Assembly: GCA_021738505.1 (NCBI GenBank)
Contig: JAIPBW010000015.1
Location: 1 to 52,457, forward strand
Direction of reading: 5' to 3'
Source of the DNA: Bacteroidales bacterium
GTDB lineage: Bacteria; Bacteroidota; Bacteroidia; Bacteroidales; PWNQ01
Length of the DNA stretch: 52,457 nucleotides
A model generated the notes under the pieces. The model was not told the origin of the DNA and did not search any database. It saw only the letters and a list, made by a program, of their open reading frames with translations. Numbering within the stretch: the first letter of the stretch is position 1; each line of letters begins with the position of its first letter. Below are positions 1-9,707 of the stretch, piece after piece. The translations under genes were made by a program, and so were the position numbers.

Positions 1-79
1 TACTGTACTCTAAGTCATTTACTTAAGGGCTTTCTGAGACGGTTATATTTGACAGCAACCGGACACAGAAGTATAGAAA

Positions 80-119
80 ATGACTATAAATGACCATTAA
101 TGACTATTAATGACAATAA
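80..119. repeat. Short tandem repeat, 10-bp period
   Basis: Four consecutive 10-bp units of the form ATGACnATwA follow each other without interruption, and a fifth degenerate unit (120-129) begins ATGTCATT. The period is close to one DNA helical turn. It lies in the roughly 300-bp stretch downstream of the minus-strand GNAT-like gene. In the rest of 1-296 I see no convincing gene or RNA. Function is unknown; it could be a slippage-prone repeat or a protein-binding array. Confidence 0.7.
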
Positions 120-296
120 ATGTCATTGTTTTCTTTGCAATATCCAACTCGTCCAGCCCTTTAATCATTCTCCTGTGTGTCGAAAAAATTTTCGCCATGG
201 AGGTTTCATATTTGTTGCCTTTCAGAGGCTAACAATGCTTAATTTGTTTTGTTTGTAAAAAAACACTAACTCCGGCAAAGTTTGGATAAACAAGCC

Positions 297-1463
297 CTAT
301 TCTAAAATTGGTGCACGATGGAATGGCTTGGAGCGGTCAAAAAGATATCGATAGGTAATATGCACCTTTTTAATTTTAGCTCCAACCTTTTCTACAACGC
401 GTATCATTTTGGGGTTAAAGTCTCCGATCCAGTTCATTTCAAGGTCTTCATATTGAAATGAAGATCTTTGAGCAAAATCCGCAAAAGCTTTTATCATAGC
501 TCCGTCAACTCCTTTTCCCTGGTATTCCGGAGAAATGCCGAATATTAACCCAATAGCTTTGGTTTGTTTCATAAAAGTTTTAATCAACAAAAGTTTGATT
601 TTAGCCCAGATATTTAGCTGACCGTTTAAATATTTGAAAATCTGATTCATGTCCGGAATCATAATGAAAATGGCAATGGGTGTATTTTTATAATAACCAA
701 GCCAGATGAGCCTTTCATCCATGATCGGTTTTAGCCGATTTAAGATCGCTTTTGCCTGATATTCGGTCATTTTACCTACATCGCTAAATTTTGCCCAGGC
801 TTTATTATATACATGCCTGAATTCTTCGGCATGCTGATCTAAATTTTGCTTTTTTATATGTTTAAAAGTATAGTTTTTATCCTTTGCGATTTGATTGGCT
901 CTCTCAATAAGATCAGGGTGTAAATCAGGATTTTTGATCTTTGTGTGATAAGTATATTGTTCAAAATACTTCTGAAAGCCATAGTTTTCAAAAAGTTCTT
1001 TGTAATATGAAAAATTATAAGGCATGCTGTAATTAGGCTCATGAAACCCTTTTGCAAGTAGCCCCCACCATTCATTGCGATCTCCGAAATTTATAGGGCC
1101 ATCCATGGCTTCAAATCCTTTTTTCTGCAGCCACTCTTTCGAAGCATCAAACAGCATGTTGGCAGCCTGCTGATTGTTGATGCATTCGAAAAAGCCAACA
1201 CCACCTGTAGGTTGCTCACTCTGGTCTGAAGTTTTTTTATGGTAAAATGCTGCTATTCTTCCAATTGTTTGATTTTTTTCGTCCTTCAGTAACCACCGGA
1301 TCGCATCTCCGTCTTTGAAAAATTTATTCTTATTTCTATTGAATACAAACTCAATGTCTTTATCCAAAGGTCGTATCCAGTTTTCATCGTTCTTATATAA
1401 TCGAACAGGGAATTGTAAAAATTCCTTTTCTAATTGTTTGTTATTGACTTCTTTTAGTTTCAT
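297..1463 (-). CDS. GNAT-like conserved hypothetical protein
   Basis: A 388-residue soluble protein with no signal peptide or membrane segment. The overall pattern (central WLGYYKNTPIAIFIMIPD strand region, then LIFGISPEYQGKGVDGAMI near residue 310) resembles an acetyl-CoA binding loop of the GNAT fold, with QGKGVD taking the place of the usual Q/RxxGxG/A. The N-terminal half (residues 1-150) matches a Bacteroidota family of long GNAT-like proteins of unknown substrate. The start at 1463 is the first ATG and has a TAnnTTTG-type box just upstream. It is monocistronic, with the next gene divergent. Assignment to GNAT is by family resemblance; the acyl acceptor cannot be predicted. Confidence 0.75.
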   Translation of the reverse strand: MKLKEVNNKQLEKEFLQFPVRLYKNDENWIRPLDKDIEFVFNRNKNKFFKDGDAIRWLLKDEKNQTIGRIAAFYHKKTSDQSEQPTGGVGFFECINNQQAANMLFDASKEWLQKKGFEAMDGPINFGDRNEWWGLLAKGFHEPNYSMPYNFSYYKELFENYGFQKYFEQYTYHTKIKNPDLHPDLIERANQIAKDKNYTFKHIKKQNLDQHAEEFRHVYNKAWAKFSDVGKMTEYQAKAILNRLKPIMDERLIWLGYYKNTPIAIFIMIPDMNQIFKYLNGQLNIWAKIKLLLIKTFMKQTKAIGLIFGISPEYQGKGVDGAMIKAFADFAQRSSFQYEDLEMNWIGDFNPKMIRVVEKVGAKIKKVHITYRYLFDRSKPFHRAPILE

Positions 1464-1482
1464 GTACTAATATTTTACATTA

Positions 1483-1490
1483 CAAACCTA
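1483..1490 (-). promoter_or_regulatory. Possible -7 box for the GNAT-like gene
   Basis: On the minus strand this reads TAGGTTTG, fitting the Bacteroidota -7 consensus TAnnTTTG, 20 bp ahead of the ATG. No TTTG-like -33 element is visible at the right distance, so the call is weak. Confidence 0.35.
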
Positions 1491-1861
1491 CATATTTTTT
1501 CACCATAATAAATGCATTTTGTTATGAAAAAATGATAATCGGTTTAATAATACTTGCCTGCCAAATGGATAATAATACTGTTATCTCCAAATCTAAATTA
1601 TAGGAACAGAAAACGTGCAAGGTTATTTAGATGAAATTTAAACAATACATGAATTATGTTGTTTAGAATTAATATAAATAAAGAGTAAACGTATTGGATT
1701 TATAGAGTCTGTATTTTTAAGGCGGCTGAACTATTGGAAGTTACTGAAAATTTAGAATGGCTAAAATTTCTTATATATAATAAGATAGAAGAAATTTATA
1801 ATCTACCTGTTCTTACTTAAAAATTCAGAATAAAAACAGAGTTATATAAAGTACAAGCATT
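1491..1861. other. Gene-free AT-rich intergenic region upstream of pntAA
   Basis: About 370 bp between divergent genes. No TAnnTTTG box is seen ahead of pntAA on the plus strand. A plus-strand stretch at about 1690-1820 translates without stops into an amphipathic-looking peptide (contains AAELLEVTENLEWLKFL) ending in a stop near 1820, but it has no start codon. It may be a decayed gene end or chance. Confidence 0.4.
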
Positions 1862-3004
1862 ATGAACATAGGAATACTAAAGGAGAAGGATCCGGAGCGA
1901 CGAGTCGCATTATTGCCGGAATTAATCCAGGGATTTTTGAAAGAAAATCAAGTTGATATTTGGGTCGAAAAAGACGCCGGCAAAGGTTCTTTTATTTCTG
2001 ATGCAATGTTTAAAGAGGCCGGAGCAAAAGTCGTCAGCCGATCCGATATTATGTCAAAGGCTGATGTTATAGGTTCCGTATCGGGGCCTGATGAGCAAGA
2101 GCTATCCAAACTTAAGGATGGGCAGGTGCTTATGTCAGTGTTTCAGCCATTGGTTCAGAAAACTTATGTAGAAAATCTATTAAACAAAAAGGTTACGTCG
2201 TTTAGCCTGGATAATATTCCCAGAACATCTCGAGCCCAGTCGATGGATGTTTTATCATCTCAGGCGACAGTAGCAGGATATAAAGCTGTTATCCAGGCTG
2301 CTGATTATTTACCGGAGTTTTTTCCGATGTTTATGACTGCTGCCGGTACAATCAAACCGGCAAAAGTAATGGTTCTTGGGGCAGGTGTTGCGGGACTTCA
2401 GGCAATCGCTACTGCCAGAAGACTTGGAGCTGTTGTTCAGGCCTTTGATGTGCGGACAGCTGTGAAAGAAGAGGTGGTGAGCCTGGGAGCAAAGTTTATT
2501 GAAGTAGAAGGCGCTAAAGATGATCAGAGTGCCGGAGGCTATGCCGTGGAACAGTCCGAAGAGTTTCAGAAACGGCAAATGCAAGTCGTTCAGGAACATG
2601 CAGCTAAGTCGGATGTCATTATCGCAACAGCGCAAATCCCGGGAAAGAAAGCTCCTGTATTGGTTACAAAAGACACGCTGAAAGACATGAAAGAAGGAGC
2701 AGTCATTGTTGATCTTGCTGCTGCTTCCGGTGGTAATTGCGAAGCTACCCAAAATGACCAGATTATTCAGGAAAATGGCGTTACCATTATCGGAGAGTCC
2801 AATTTTCCTTCTTCAGTACCGGTTTCAGCCAGTTATATGTTTGGAAAGAATTTTCTTAATTTCTTGAGACTAATTATTTCAGATGATAATCAGTTGAATA
2901 TCAACTTTGATGATGATATTATTGCCGGCACCTGTGTAACGCATCAGGGCGAGATAATAAGTGAAAGAGTAAAAAACACATATCAGTATAACACTGTAAA
3001 ATAA
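1862..3004 (+). CDS. pntAA: NAD(P) transhydrogenase subunit alpha, part 1 (NAD-binding domain I)
   Basis: This 380-residue protein is the soluble NAD(H)-binding dI component of proton-translocating transhydrogenase, which couples hydride transfer between NADH and NADP+ to the proton gradient. It is homologous to alanine dehydrogenase. Seen in the sequence: SRAQSMDVLSSQATVAGYKA near residue 125 and the Rossmann motif VLGAGVAGLQA near residue 170, followed by the acidic strand end QAFDVR. The length equals that of stand-alone alpha-1 subunits as in Rhodospirillum rubrum, not the fused E. coli PntA. It lies 6 bp ahead of pntAB and 320 bp ahead of pntB, a three-gene operon. A key source of NADPH in anaerobes; direction in vivo is inferred only. 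Confidence 0.95.
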   Translation: MNIGILKEKDPERRVALLPELIQGFLKENQVDIWVEKDAGKGSFISDAMFKEAGAKVVSRSDIMSKADVIGSVSGPDEQELSKLKDGQVLMSVFQPLVQKTYVENLLNKKVTSFSLDNIPRTSRAQSMDVLSSQATVAGYKAVIQAADYLPEFFPMFMTAAGTIKPAKVMVLGAGVAGLQAIATARRLGAVVQAFDVRTAVKEEVVSLGAKFIEVEGAKDDQSAGGYAVEQSEEFQKRQMQVVQEHAAKSDVIIATAQIPGKKAPVLVTKDTLKDMKEGAVIVDLAAASGGNCEATQNDQIIQENGVTIIGESNFPSSVPVSASYMFGKNFLNFLRLIISDDNQLNINFDDDIIAGTCVTHQGEIISERVKNTYQYNTVK

Positions 3005-3010
3005 AGATCT

Positions 3011-3325
3011 ATGGAAGAGATATTAACGTTTTTTTACGTGCACAGGGAAATCATTTTTATCGTGGCGTTATCGATATTCCTGGGGATAGAAGTTATATCC
3101 AATGTGCCTGCCGTGCTACACACGCCATTGATGTCAGGAGCCAACGCCATTCATGGAGTTGTTATTATCGGAGCTATTATTGTCATGGGACATGCAGATA
3201 CCTTTACGGCCAAAGCCCTGGGTTTCCTGGCTGTGATTTTGGGAACCTTGAATGTTGTTGGTGGGTTTGTGGTGACGGACAGAATGCTAAATATGTTTAA
3301 AAAGAAAAACAAAAAATCTGAATAG
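3011..3325 (+). CDS. pntAB: NAD(P) transhydrogenase subunit alpha, part 2 (membrane)
   Basis: A 104-residue integral membrane protein with three or four hydrophobic helices, corresponding to the membrane part that is the C-terminus of PntA in enterobacteria. Typical family sequence is visible: EVISNVPAVLHTPLMSGANAIHG near residues 27-50, then a GHADTFTAKALGFLAVILGTLNVVGGF-type region ending in a lysine-rich tail. Together with PntB it forms the proton channel (domain II). It sits between pntAA (6-bp gap) and pntB (2-bp gap), so the three are certainly co-transcribed and probably translationally coupled. Confidence 0.95.
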   Translation: MEEILTFFYVHREIIFIVALSIFLGIEVISNVPAVLHTPLMSGANAIHGVVIIGAIIVMGHADTFTAKALGFLAVILGTLNVVGGFVVTDRMLNMFKKKNKKSE

Positions 3326-3327
3326 CA

Positions 3328-4785
3328 ATGGATAAAGTTATTTCCCTAACCGAAAAAATATCATTTACACCAGGAGAATCCCTGTTAGAAATTTCTTATT
3401 TGCTTGCCTCGATTTTATTTATTGTAGGCTTAAAAATGTTAAGTAGACCGGAAACCGCGCGTCGTGGGAATATCTGGGCCGCTATAGGAATGGGAATTGC
3501 TATTCTGACAACCATTTTATTTCACCGTAATTCAGAAGGTGAACCGATTAGCAATGTAGGGTGGATCCTTTTAGCTATTGCTATCGGGACAGGTATTGGC
3601 TGGCTGATTGCTATTAGAGTTAAAATGACAGCAATGCCTCAGTTGGTATCCTTCTTTAATGGAATGGGTGGAGCTGCTGCTGCACTTATTTCTTTGATGG
3701 AGTTCCCGCATATTAGTGATAACCTGATTGCCCAATATGGAATGCTTAACGGACATGTATTGGCAATCTTATTAGGATTATTAATTGGAAGTGTGTCCTT
3801 TGCCGGAAGTATGGTGGCTTTTGGAAAACTAGACGGAAAAGTCAAAGATATACGGTCAAAAGTGTTACGTTTTGTTAATATTGGTCTTTTGGCTTTTTTG
3901 ATTGGTTTTATAGTTTATATTATGAGTTTGGGTGAAGTAGACCCACAGTCAATTATGCCCTTGATCTATGTCATGTTTGCTGTTTCTTTGATTTATGGTG
4001 TGCTGTTTGTCATGCCGATAGGCGGAGCGGATATGCCGGTTGTTATTTCTTTGCTGAATTCATTTACAGGAATTGCAGCAGCAATGGGAGGATTTCTATA
4101 TGAAAACCAGGCGATGCTGACCGGCGGTATCCTTGTCGGCTCGGCAGGAATGATACTAACGGTTTTAATGTGTAAAGCCATGAATCGCTCGCTGACAAAT
4201 GTAATTATCGGTGCATTTGGCGGAGGTGGTGCTGCATTGGAAAATGAAGAGGGAAGCATCAAAGAAACTTCCGTGTCCGATGCTGCCATTATGATGAATT
4301 ATTCCCGTAAAGTAATGATCGTCCCCGGCTACGGGCTTGCTGTTGCAAAAGCTCAACATCTTTGCCATGAGTTAGATAAGCAGCTCGAGGAGAGTGGAGT
4401 CGAGGTAAAGTACGCTATACATTCTGTTGCAGGACGAATGCCGGGGCACATGAATGTTCTCCTGGCTGAAGCTGATGTGCCTTACGAAAAATTACTCGAA
4501 GGAGAAGAAGCGAACGAAATGATTGATGATGTTGATGTTGTGATGGTTGTAGGGGCTAATGACGTTGTGAATCCTGCAGCAGAAGACGATCCTTCAAGTC
4601 CGGTTTATGGAATGCCTGTTATCAAAGCCCGTAATGCAAAAAATATCGTTGTGCTAAAACGCGGTATGGGCAAAGGCTATGCCGGAATTGAAAATAACCT
4701 TTTCTTTAATGATAAAACCAAAATGCTCTTTGGTGACGCCAAAGATACAATCCAGAAACTTATTGATGAGGTTAAAGATCTTTAG
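3328..4785 (+). CDS. pntB: NAD(P) transhydrogenase subunit beta
   Basis: A 485-residue protein: about nine transmembrane helices (residues 1-290) followed by the cytosolic NADP(H)-binding domain III. The dIII signature is present: MIVPGYGLAVAKAQH near residue 330 (GxGxxA fold), RMPGHMNVLLAEADVPY near 370, the GANDVVNPAA loop near 410 and the LKRGMGKGYAG lid near 455, all hallmarks of NADP binding. The length is within a few tens of residues of E. coli PntB. Last gene of the pnt operon; it converges on the histidine kinase gene with only about 50 bp between stops and no strong terminator hairpin. Confidence 0.95.
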   Translation: MDKVISLTEKISFTPGESLLEISYLLASILFIVGLKMLSRPETARRGNIWAAIGMGIAILTTILFHRNSEGEPISNVGWILLAIAIGTGIGWLIAIRVKMTAMPQLVSFFNGMGGAAAALISLMEFPHISDNLIAQYGMLNGHVLAILLGLLIGSVSFAGSMVAFGKLDGKVKDIRSKVLRFVNIGLLAFLIGFIVYIMSLGEVDPQSIMPLIYVMFAVSLIYGVLFVMPIGGADMPVVISLLNSFTGIAAAMGGFLYENQAMLTGGILVGSAGMILTVLMCKAMNRSLTNVIIGAFGGGGAALENEEGSIKETSVSDAAIMMNYSRKVMIVPGYGLAVAKAQHLCHELDKQLEESGVEVKYAIHSVAGRMPGHMNVLLAEADVPYEKLLEGEEANEMIDDVDVVMVVGANDVVNPAAEDDPSSPVYGMPVIKARNAKNIVVLKRGMGKGYAGIENNLFFNDKTKMLFGDAKDTIQKLIDEVKDL

Positions 4786-4836
4786 CGGTCTGTAAGCGTA
4801 AGCATCAAAGAAGATATCGGACATTATTGACAAACA

Positions 4837-7800
4837 CTAACTATGTTTGTGTATCAATTCAAGCAAATCTTCTTTGTTTATAGGTTTGGTAATATAGTCG
4901 TTGCAGCCGGATTTAATAGCTTTTTCTTTGTCTCCATGCAAAGCATGTGCACTTTGGGCAATGATAGGAATGGTTTTGTTAAATTTTCGAATTTCTTTTG
5001 TCGCTTCAAGTCCATCCATATCCGGCATTTTAATGTCCATTAAAATAATGGATGTTTCCGGGTTTTGATTTAATTTTTGTATGGTTTCTTTGCCTGTTCT
5101 TGAGTGTATTAAGGTTATTTCCTCATTAGATAATAAAGCTTCTAACAGTTTGTAACTTGATTGATTATCCTCCGCTATTAAAATGGTTTGTTTTCCTAAT
5201 GTTTTATCATCCGCAGGTTCTTTTTCAGTACTTGATTTATCTGTTTCCTCAGCCAAAACAGGGACATAGGGTATTGAAAAATAAAAAGTACTACCTTTGT
5301 TAAGTTCAGAACTGAGCCATACCTTTCCGCCTAAATTCTCAGCATAGGCCTGCACAATGGACAATCCAATGCCAGATCCTTCATGGTCGCGTGTAAGCTT
5401 AATGTCTGCTTGTCCGAATCGTTCGAAAATAACTTCTTTTTTGTCTTCCGGGATGCCAATGCCCGTGTCTTTTACATAGAAAACAAGGAAATTATTTTCT
5501 ATGTAATTCCCGAATTCAATAGACCCTTTTTGAGTAAATTTGATTGCATTTTTTATTAGATTCGAAAGCATGCCCTCAACCTTTTGCTTATCTGTCCGGA
5601 TTAGTCCTTTCTTACCTGATATTTGATTTCCTGTCTGCAGGGTTATATTCTTTTTTTCTGTTTGAATTTTAAAGAAATCATATAGGTAGTTCATTATATT
5701 GTTGATCTTGATGTTCTCATAAGTTACCTGTGATTCACCTGCTTCAATTTTGGAAACCTCGATAATGTTGTTGATTGTTTCAAGCAGGCGATTTCCACTT
5801 TTATTAACAATTTGAATGTACTCATTTCGTGTTGAGTCATCCAGATCAGGTTCATTAAGGAGGTTTATAAATCCCAACACTCCGTTCATCGGAGTGCGGA
5901 TTTCATGCGAAATATTTGCTAAAAATGCGGATTTCAGGCGGTCACTTTCTTCTGCTTTTTCTTTTGCTTCTTTTAAGTCTTCAAGCATTTTTTTCTTTTC
6001 TGTAACGTCTTCACTAACCTTTATAAAATGGGTTGTTTCTCCGTTTTCATTTACGATGGGTGAAATTATAGCCTCTTCCCAATAGAGTTCACCATTGGCA
6101 CGTTTATTATTAAACTCTCCAATCCAGTCTTTTCCGGAATATAATGTTTCCCAGAGGTTTTGATAAAAATCTTCTGTATACAGCCCTGATCTTAAAAAGG
6201 TTGTATCTTTCCCGATAACCTGATCAGGTGAATAGCCAGTAATTTGGCAGAAGCTTGGATTTACATACTGAATAATCCCTTTTGCATCAGTAATTGTTAT
6301 TGCAGTGGGGTTTTGCTCTACAGCTTTTCTCATTAATTGAAGTTGCTCCAAATTTTTGACTCTGTCAATAAATAAGCCAATATTAGCTGAAATGATTTTT
6401 AAAGCATTTAGATCGTCGTAATTGTAAGCATTGGGGTCGTCATAATCCTGCAGAACGATTACTCCAATAACCTCGTTTTTAAAAGCATCAATAATGGGCG
6501 CGCCAATCCATACCGGGGATGGTGTGCCAACAAGTTGGATGGGTTCATTCTCTGAAATCTCTTTCTCTTTTTCTGCAGTAATTAGTTGTGGTTGTCCCGT
6601 TCTTCTGACATAATCCGTTAAAGTGTTCTTTAATGAGACGGATGTATAATTATTAAAGTTGTCATATTTATCTTTAAAAAAGGGTATGCTATAGGTATCT
6701 TTGTGTTTATCATATAAAGCAATGGAAAAGTTTTCTGCTTTGATAATTTGCTTCAATTCTTTGTGGATATATTTCAAGTAATTTTTAAGGTTTGAGGTGC
6801 TTAAAGACTCTTTAGCAATTTCATAGAGGAGGCTTTGCGTTTTTTCCGCTTTTTTCCGTTGAGAAATATCCCTGACAAAGAGCAGCCCTCCATCTTTTCC
6901 CATGTATTTAATAGGTTCACCAAGGGTTTCAACCCAAACATCAGATCCGTCTTTTCGTATTATTTTCTGTTCAAATTTTTCAGCAAAAGATTTTTTCTCT
7001 TTATTTAGTCTTTTGATTATTTTTTTTATGGTTTTGTGAAAGTCAGGGTGGAAACGATCTATTACCGGCGTCCCGGTTAGTTCATCGGGTGAAGATGTTC
7101 CAAATAGCTTGCAGGCGGCTGGATTTAAAAAAGCAAATTTGTGATCGATTTGTATAAAGATGGGCTCAGGAGCTCTTTCTACCATTGTTCTGAATCGCTC
7201 TTCGCTGGTTTTAAGTTTGTCCTGCATCTTATATTCTTTGGTAACATTCCTGAAAACCAAAACCACTCCGATGATGTTATTATGCTTATCCTTAATTGGA
7301 GAGCCAGAGTCGGCAATCTGATATTCATCGCCGTTTTTAGCTATTAATTTAGTATGATTGGCCAATCCGACAATTTTACCTGTTTGCAAAACTTTTTCAA
7401 CAGGATTGCTTGCATCTTCATCTGTTTGCGAATTTTTAATTTCAAAGACTTCTTCGACCGGATGGCCTCGTGCTTCCTGAAAAGTCCATCCTGTAAGCTC
7501 TTCTGCCACCGGATTAAGAAGTGTGATTTTTCCCTCTGTATCAGTCGTAATAACTCCATCCCCGATACTATTTAAAGTGATTTGAAGGTATTCTTTATTT
7601 TTTTGCTGTTTTCTAATTATCTCTTTTCGCTCCAGATACTGGCCTAACTGTAAAGCAACAGAATCCAGTAATTTTCGTTCTTCTTTTAAAAAGGGGCCTT
7701 CATCAGCGGTTGGTTTTTCTTCCAGATAAAATACCTCAATACTTCCTTTCCTTTTATTATTATAGATAATATCTGATGATTGTTTCCAGGAAGTTTCCTG

Positions 7801-8091
7801 AAAAGCATGTGTAGTATAGTTTTTTCCATTATAGTGAATGCGAGCACAGGTTATTTTACTGTATTGCCAGGAGGGAGGTATTATATTAACAGCCTGTTGA
7901 AGAAATCCCTCTATTGATAAATCTTTATTTTGGGACAAATTCGCGATCTTATAAAGACATTGAAGTTCTTTAACTCTTTCCTGAAGTGCTCTTTCAGGGG
8001 AGTTATTAAGGCGCTCCTTTAATTCTGCTATTTGCCGGGATAAAGAGTCTACTTGATCCTGCAAATGCTTATTCTGCTCATTAGTGTTCAT
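4837..8091 (-). CDS. Hybrid sensor histidine kinase with PAS/GAF sensors and receiver domain
   Basis: A soluble multidomain signalling kinase of about 1084 residues. Order (numbers from the ATG at 8091): coiled coil (5-40), GAF-like segment (45-155), PAS (about 165-290), PAS (295-415), GAF (425-590), PAS with PAC (600-720), HisKA with SHEIRTPMNG (phosphorylated His at about 729), HATPase_c with N box (NLIKNAIKFT), DTGIGIP and GSGIGLSIV, then a C-terminal receiver (ILIAEDN... LMDIKMPDMDG). No transmembrane segment, so it senses an intracellular signal. A longer frame opens at 8121, but GGAGGG lies 5 nt ahead of the ATG at 8091, which I prefer. No response-regulator partner is adjacent; output may pass through a separate phosphotransfer protein. 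The input ligand is unknown. Confidence 0.9.
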   Translation of the reverse strand: MNTNEQNKHLQDQVDSLSRQIAELKERLNNSPERALQERVKELQCLYKIANLSQNKDLSIEGFLQQAVNIIPPSWQYSKITCARIHYNGKNYTTHAFQETSWKQSSDIIYNNKRKGSIEVFYLEEKPTADEGPFLKEERKLLDSVALQLGQYLERKEIIRKQQKNKEYLQITLNSIGDGVITTDTEGKITLLNPVAEELTGWTFQEARGHPVEEVFEIKNSQTDEDASNPVEKVLQTGKIVGLANHTKLIAKNGDEYQIADSGSPIKDKHNNIIGVVLVFRNVTKEYKMQDKLKTSEERFRTMVERAPEPIFIQIDHKFAFLNPAACKLFGTSSPDELTGTPVIDRFHPDFHKTIKKIIKRLNKEKKSFAEKFEQKIIRKDGSDVWVETLGEPIKYMGKDGGLLFVRDISQRKKAEKTQSLLYEIAKESLSTSNLKNYLKYIHKELKQIIKAENFSIALYDKHKDTYSIPFFKDKYDNFNNYTSVSLKNTLTDYVRRTGQPQLITAEKEKEISENEPIQLVGTPSPVWIGAPIIDAFKNEVIGVIVLQDYDDPNAYNYDDLNALKIISANIGLFIDRVKNLEQLQLMRKAVEQNPTAITITDAKGIIQYVNPSFCQITGYSPDQVIGKDTTFLRSGLYTEDFYQNLWETLYSGKDWIGEFNNKRANGELYWEEAIISPIVNENGETTHFIKVSEDVTEKKKMLEDLKEAKEKAEESDRLKSAFLANISHEIRTPMNGVLGFINLLNEPDLDDSTRNEYIQIVNKSGNRLLETINNIIEVSKIEAGESQVTYENIKINNIMNYLYDFFKIQTEKKNITLQTGNQISGKKGLIRTDKQKVEGMLSNLIKNAIKFTQKGSIEFGNYIENNFLVFYVKDTGIGIPEDKKEVIFERFGQADIKLTRDHEGSGIGLSIVQAYAENLGGKVWLSSELNKGSTFYFSIPYVPVLAEETDKSSTEKEPADDKTLGKQTILIAEDNQSSYKLLEALLSNEEITLIHSRTGKETIQKLNQNPETSIILMDIKMPDMDGLEATKEIRKFNKTIPIIAQSAHALHGDKEKAIKSGCNDYITKPINKEDLLELIHKHS

Positions 8092-8223
8092 CTTAGCCCT
8101 CCAAATATTGGTTGAATACAAGCAAAATTAGTGCACTGAATTACATGAATAATGCAACGTTAATTTCCGGACATAAAGATAATGAAAAAATGCAGGTTTA
8201 TCAAGCTTTCTGCATACTTCTGA

Positions 8224-9453
8224 TTAATTTTCACTTACTGCATGCAAACGCCTTAATCCATTTATAACGAAAAGGACCATAGTAATAGTTACTGCGGAAA
8301 ATATTTCAGAAAAGCCTATATTTAAATCCAGCATGACGCCAAAAATAACCGGGCCAATAGCTGTACTTATTACCATAACTGTTGTAAAAATACTACGGAT
8401 TTGGCCAATAATTTTTACGCCGTATATTTCAGCCAGCATAGAGTCTTTTATAGTTCGACCGGCTCCGCTGGCCAATCCGGCAAAAGCCAGGGCTATTGGA
8501 TAAGCAAGTGGCTGGTCAAAGTATACAAGAATTAGCAAACCGGCAACATAAGGGATCATATAAAAAGGGAATAAGCGTTTTCCGGTAAAACGGTCTATAA
8601 AGGAACCAATACCGAGCATGCCAACGGCTCCGGCTATCGCAAATGCCGATATTGAGCCAGCTACCCATTCCGGACTCCAGCCTTTTACTTCTCCAAGTTT
8701 TAATTGAAAAAAGAAGATAGCCGTATTTGTAAACCCAACCATAAATATTACAGGAGAAATTATCCAGAAATTCTTAGTTTTTATGATATGCCAGATATTT
8801 ATAGTTTTTTGATCATTTTTGCTTTCTTCCCGGGCCTGAATATTATAAGCCTTCATCTTTGATTTTGATCTGTATAAAAGGATCAGAGCCAAAGGCACAA
8901 TAAGCACAATGCAGCTTATTGCTGAGATTTGTAGTGCACCCCGCCATCCTGTTGCACTGATTAATAAAGCAATAAGAATAGGGAGCAGAGCTTCACCCGC
9001 AGGGTGGCCTAAGCTTGCAGCTCCTATTGCTTTTCCGCGATTGGAAGAAAAGTACCTGGCCATACTGGATACGGAGGTGTGCGTCATTAATCCCTGGCCA
9101 AAAAGGCGTAAACCATAAAAACCAATAATCACCATGACAACATAATAGGAAAAAGATAATATCAGTAAAGAGAGAAATAATCCCAATATGACAAATAAAC
9201 TGTAATACCTGATGTCTTTCTTATCAAAAAAACCGCCCAGCCAGGGTAAAGTAAGTGCACTCCCTATGGTGGCAATTGCATAAATGGAACCTAACTCCGT
9301 GTTTGTGAGACCTAAAAAAGTTTCAATAGGAGGCAAATAAAGTGATAGTAGAAAAGTTTGACCAAAGCTGGAGAAGAATGCCATTAAAAATCCAAAACCT
9401 AACAGGCTGGAGTTGTATTTCAGAAAGTTATTGATTTGGTCTTTTGTTATCAT
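8224..9453 (-). CDS. MFS transporter
   Basis: About 409 residues with roughly twelve hydrophobic helices in two halves. A basic/charged loop lies between the halves (RSKSKMKAYNIQAREESKND, around residue 205-225), and motif-A-like loops occur after TM2 (GGFFDKKDIRYY) and after TM8 (GSFIDRFTGKRLF), the duplication typical of the major facilitator superfamily. The general look (GLRLFGQG, SSMARYFSSNRGKA, GHPAGEALLP) resembles the monocarboxylate/oxalate-formate type, but the substrate cannot be told. The frame opens at 9504; the ATG at 9453 removes 17 unlikely residues (MFKPIIFFDLCQPKINS). It is 130 bp from the histidine kinase on the same strand and divergent from the porin gene. Confidence 0.85.
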   Translation of the reverse strand: MITKDQINNFLKYNSSLLGFGFLMAFFSSFGQTFLLSLYLPPIETFLGLTNTELGSIYAIATIGSALTLPWLGGFFDKKDIRYYSLFVILGLFLSLLILSFSYYVVMVIIGFYGLRLFGQGLMTHTSVSSMARYFSSNRGKAIGAASLGHPAGEALLPILIALLISATGWRGALQISAISCIVLIVPLALILLYRSKSKMKAYNIQAREESKNDQKTINIWHIIKTKNFWIISPVIFMVGFTNTAIFFFQLKLGEVKGWSPEWVAGSISAFAIAGAVGMLGIGSFIDRFTGKRLFPFYMIPYVAGLLILVYFDQPLAYPIALAFAGLASGAGRTIKDSMLAEIYGVKIIGQIRSIFTTVMVISTAIGPVIFGVMLDLNIGFSEIFSAVTITMVLFVINGLRRLHAVSEN

Positions 9454-9707
9454 GCTGTTGATTTTAGGCTGGCAAAGATCGAAAAAAATGATCGGTTTGA
9501 ACAAAATATATCCTTCGTAAATTCTTTAGTTTGCTTTTCAAATTGTGTATGGTCTTTTAAAAAACCAGCCATTATCGGCCCCAAACATACATTGCCTGGC
9601 AAGAGCAATCAACTTTATAAAAACCTGTTTAGAGGTTTTCTGAATACCAATTGCCATATTCATTCGTTTTTGTCTTTGTTTTATCGTATTTTTGGATACT
9701 GAATTTT

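Noticed and set aside
97-198. Minus-strand 33-codon ORF starting ATG at 198
   Set aside because: It ends inside the 10-bp tandem repeat, has no ribosome binding site and no recognisable similarity.
4830-4850. Terminator between pntB and the histidine kinase gene
   Set aside because: Only a 6-bp AT-rich stem (ACAAAC/GTTTGT) without a T run, and it overlaps the kinase gene end. Not convincing as a terminator.
8123-8157. Promoter for the hybrid histidine kinase
   Set aside because: A TAATTTTG box is present on the minus strand (8123-8130), but the nearest TTG-like element is 24 bp away, too far for confidence.
9687-9694. Strong promoter for the porin gene
   Set aside because: TATTTTTG fits the -7 box, but there is no TTTG at 19-20 bp upstream and the leader would be under 10 nt. 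Left as a remark only.
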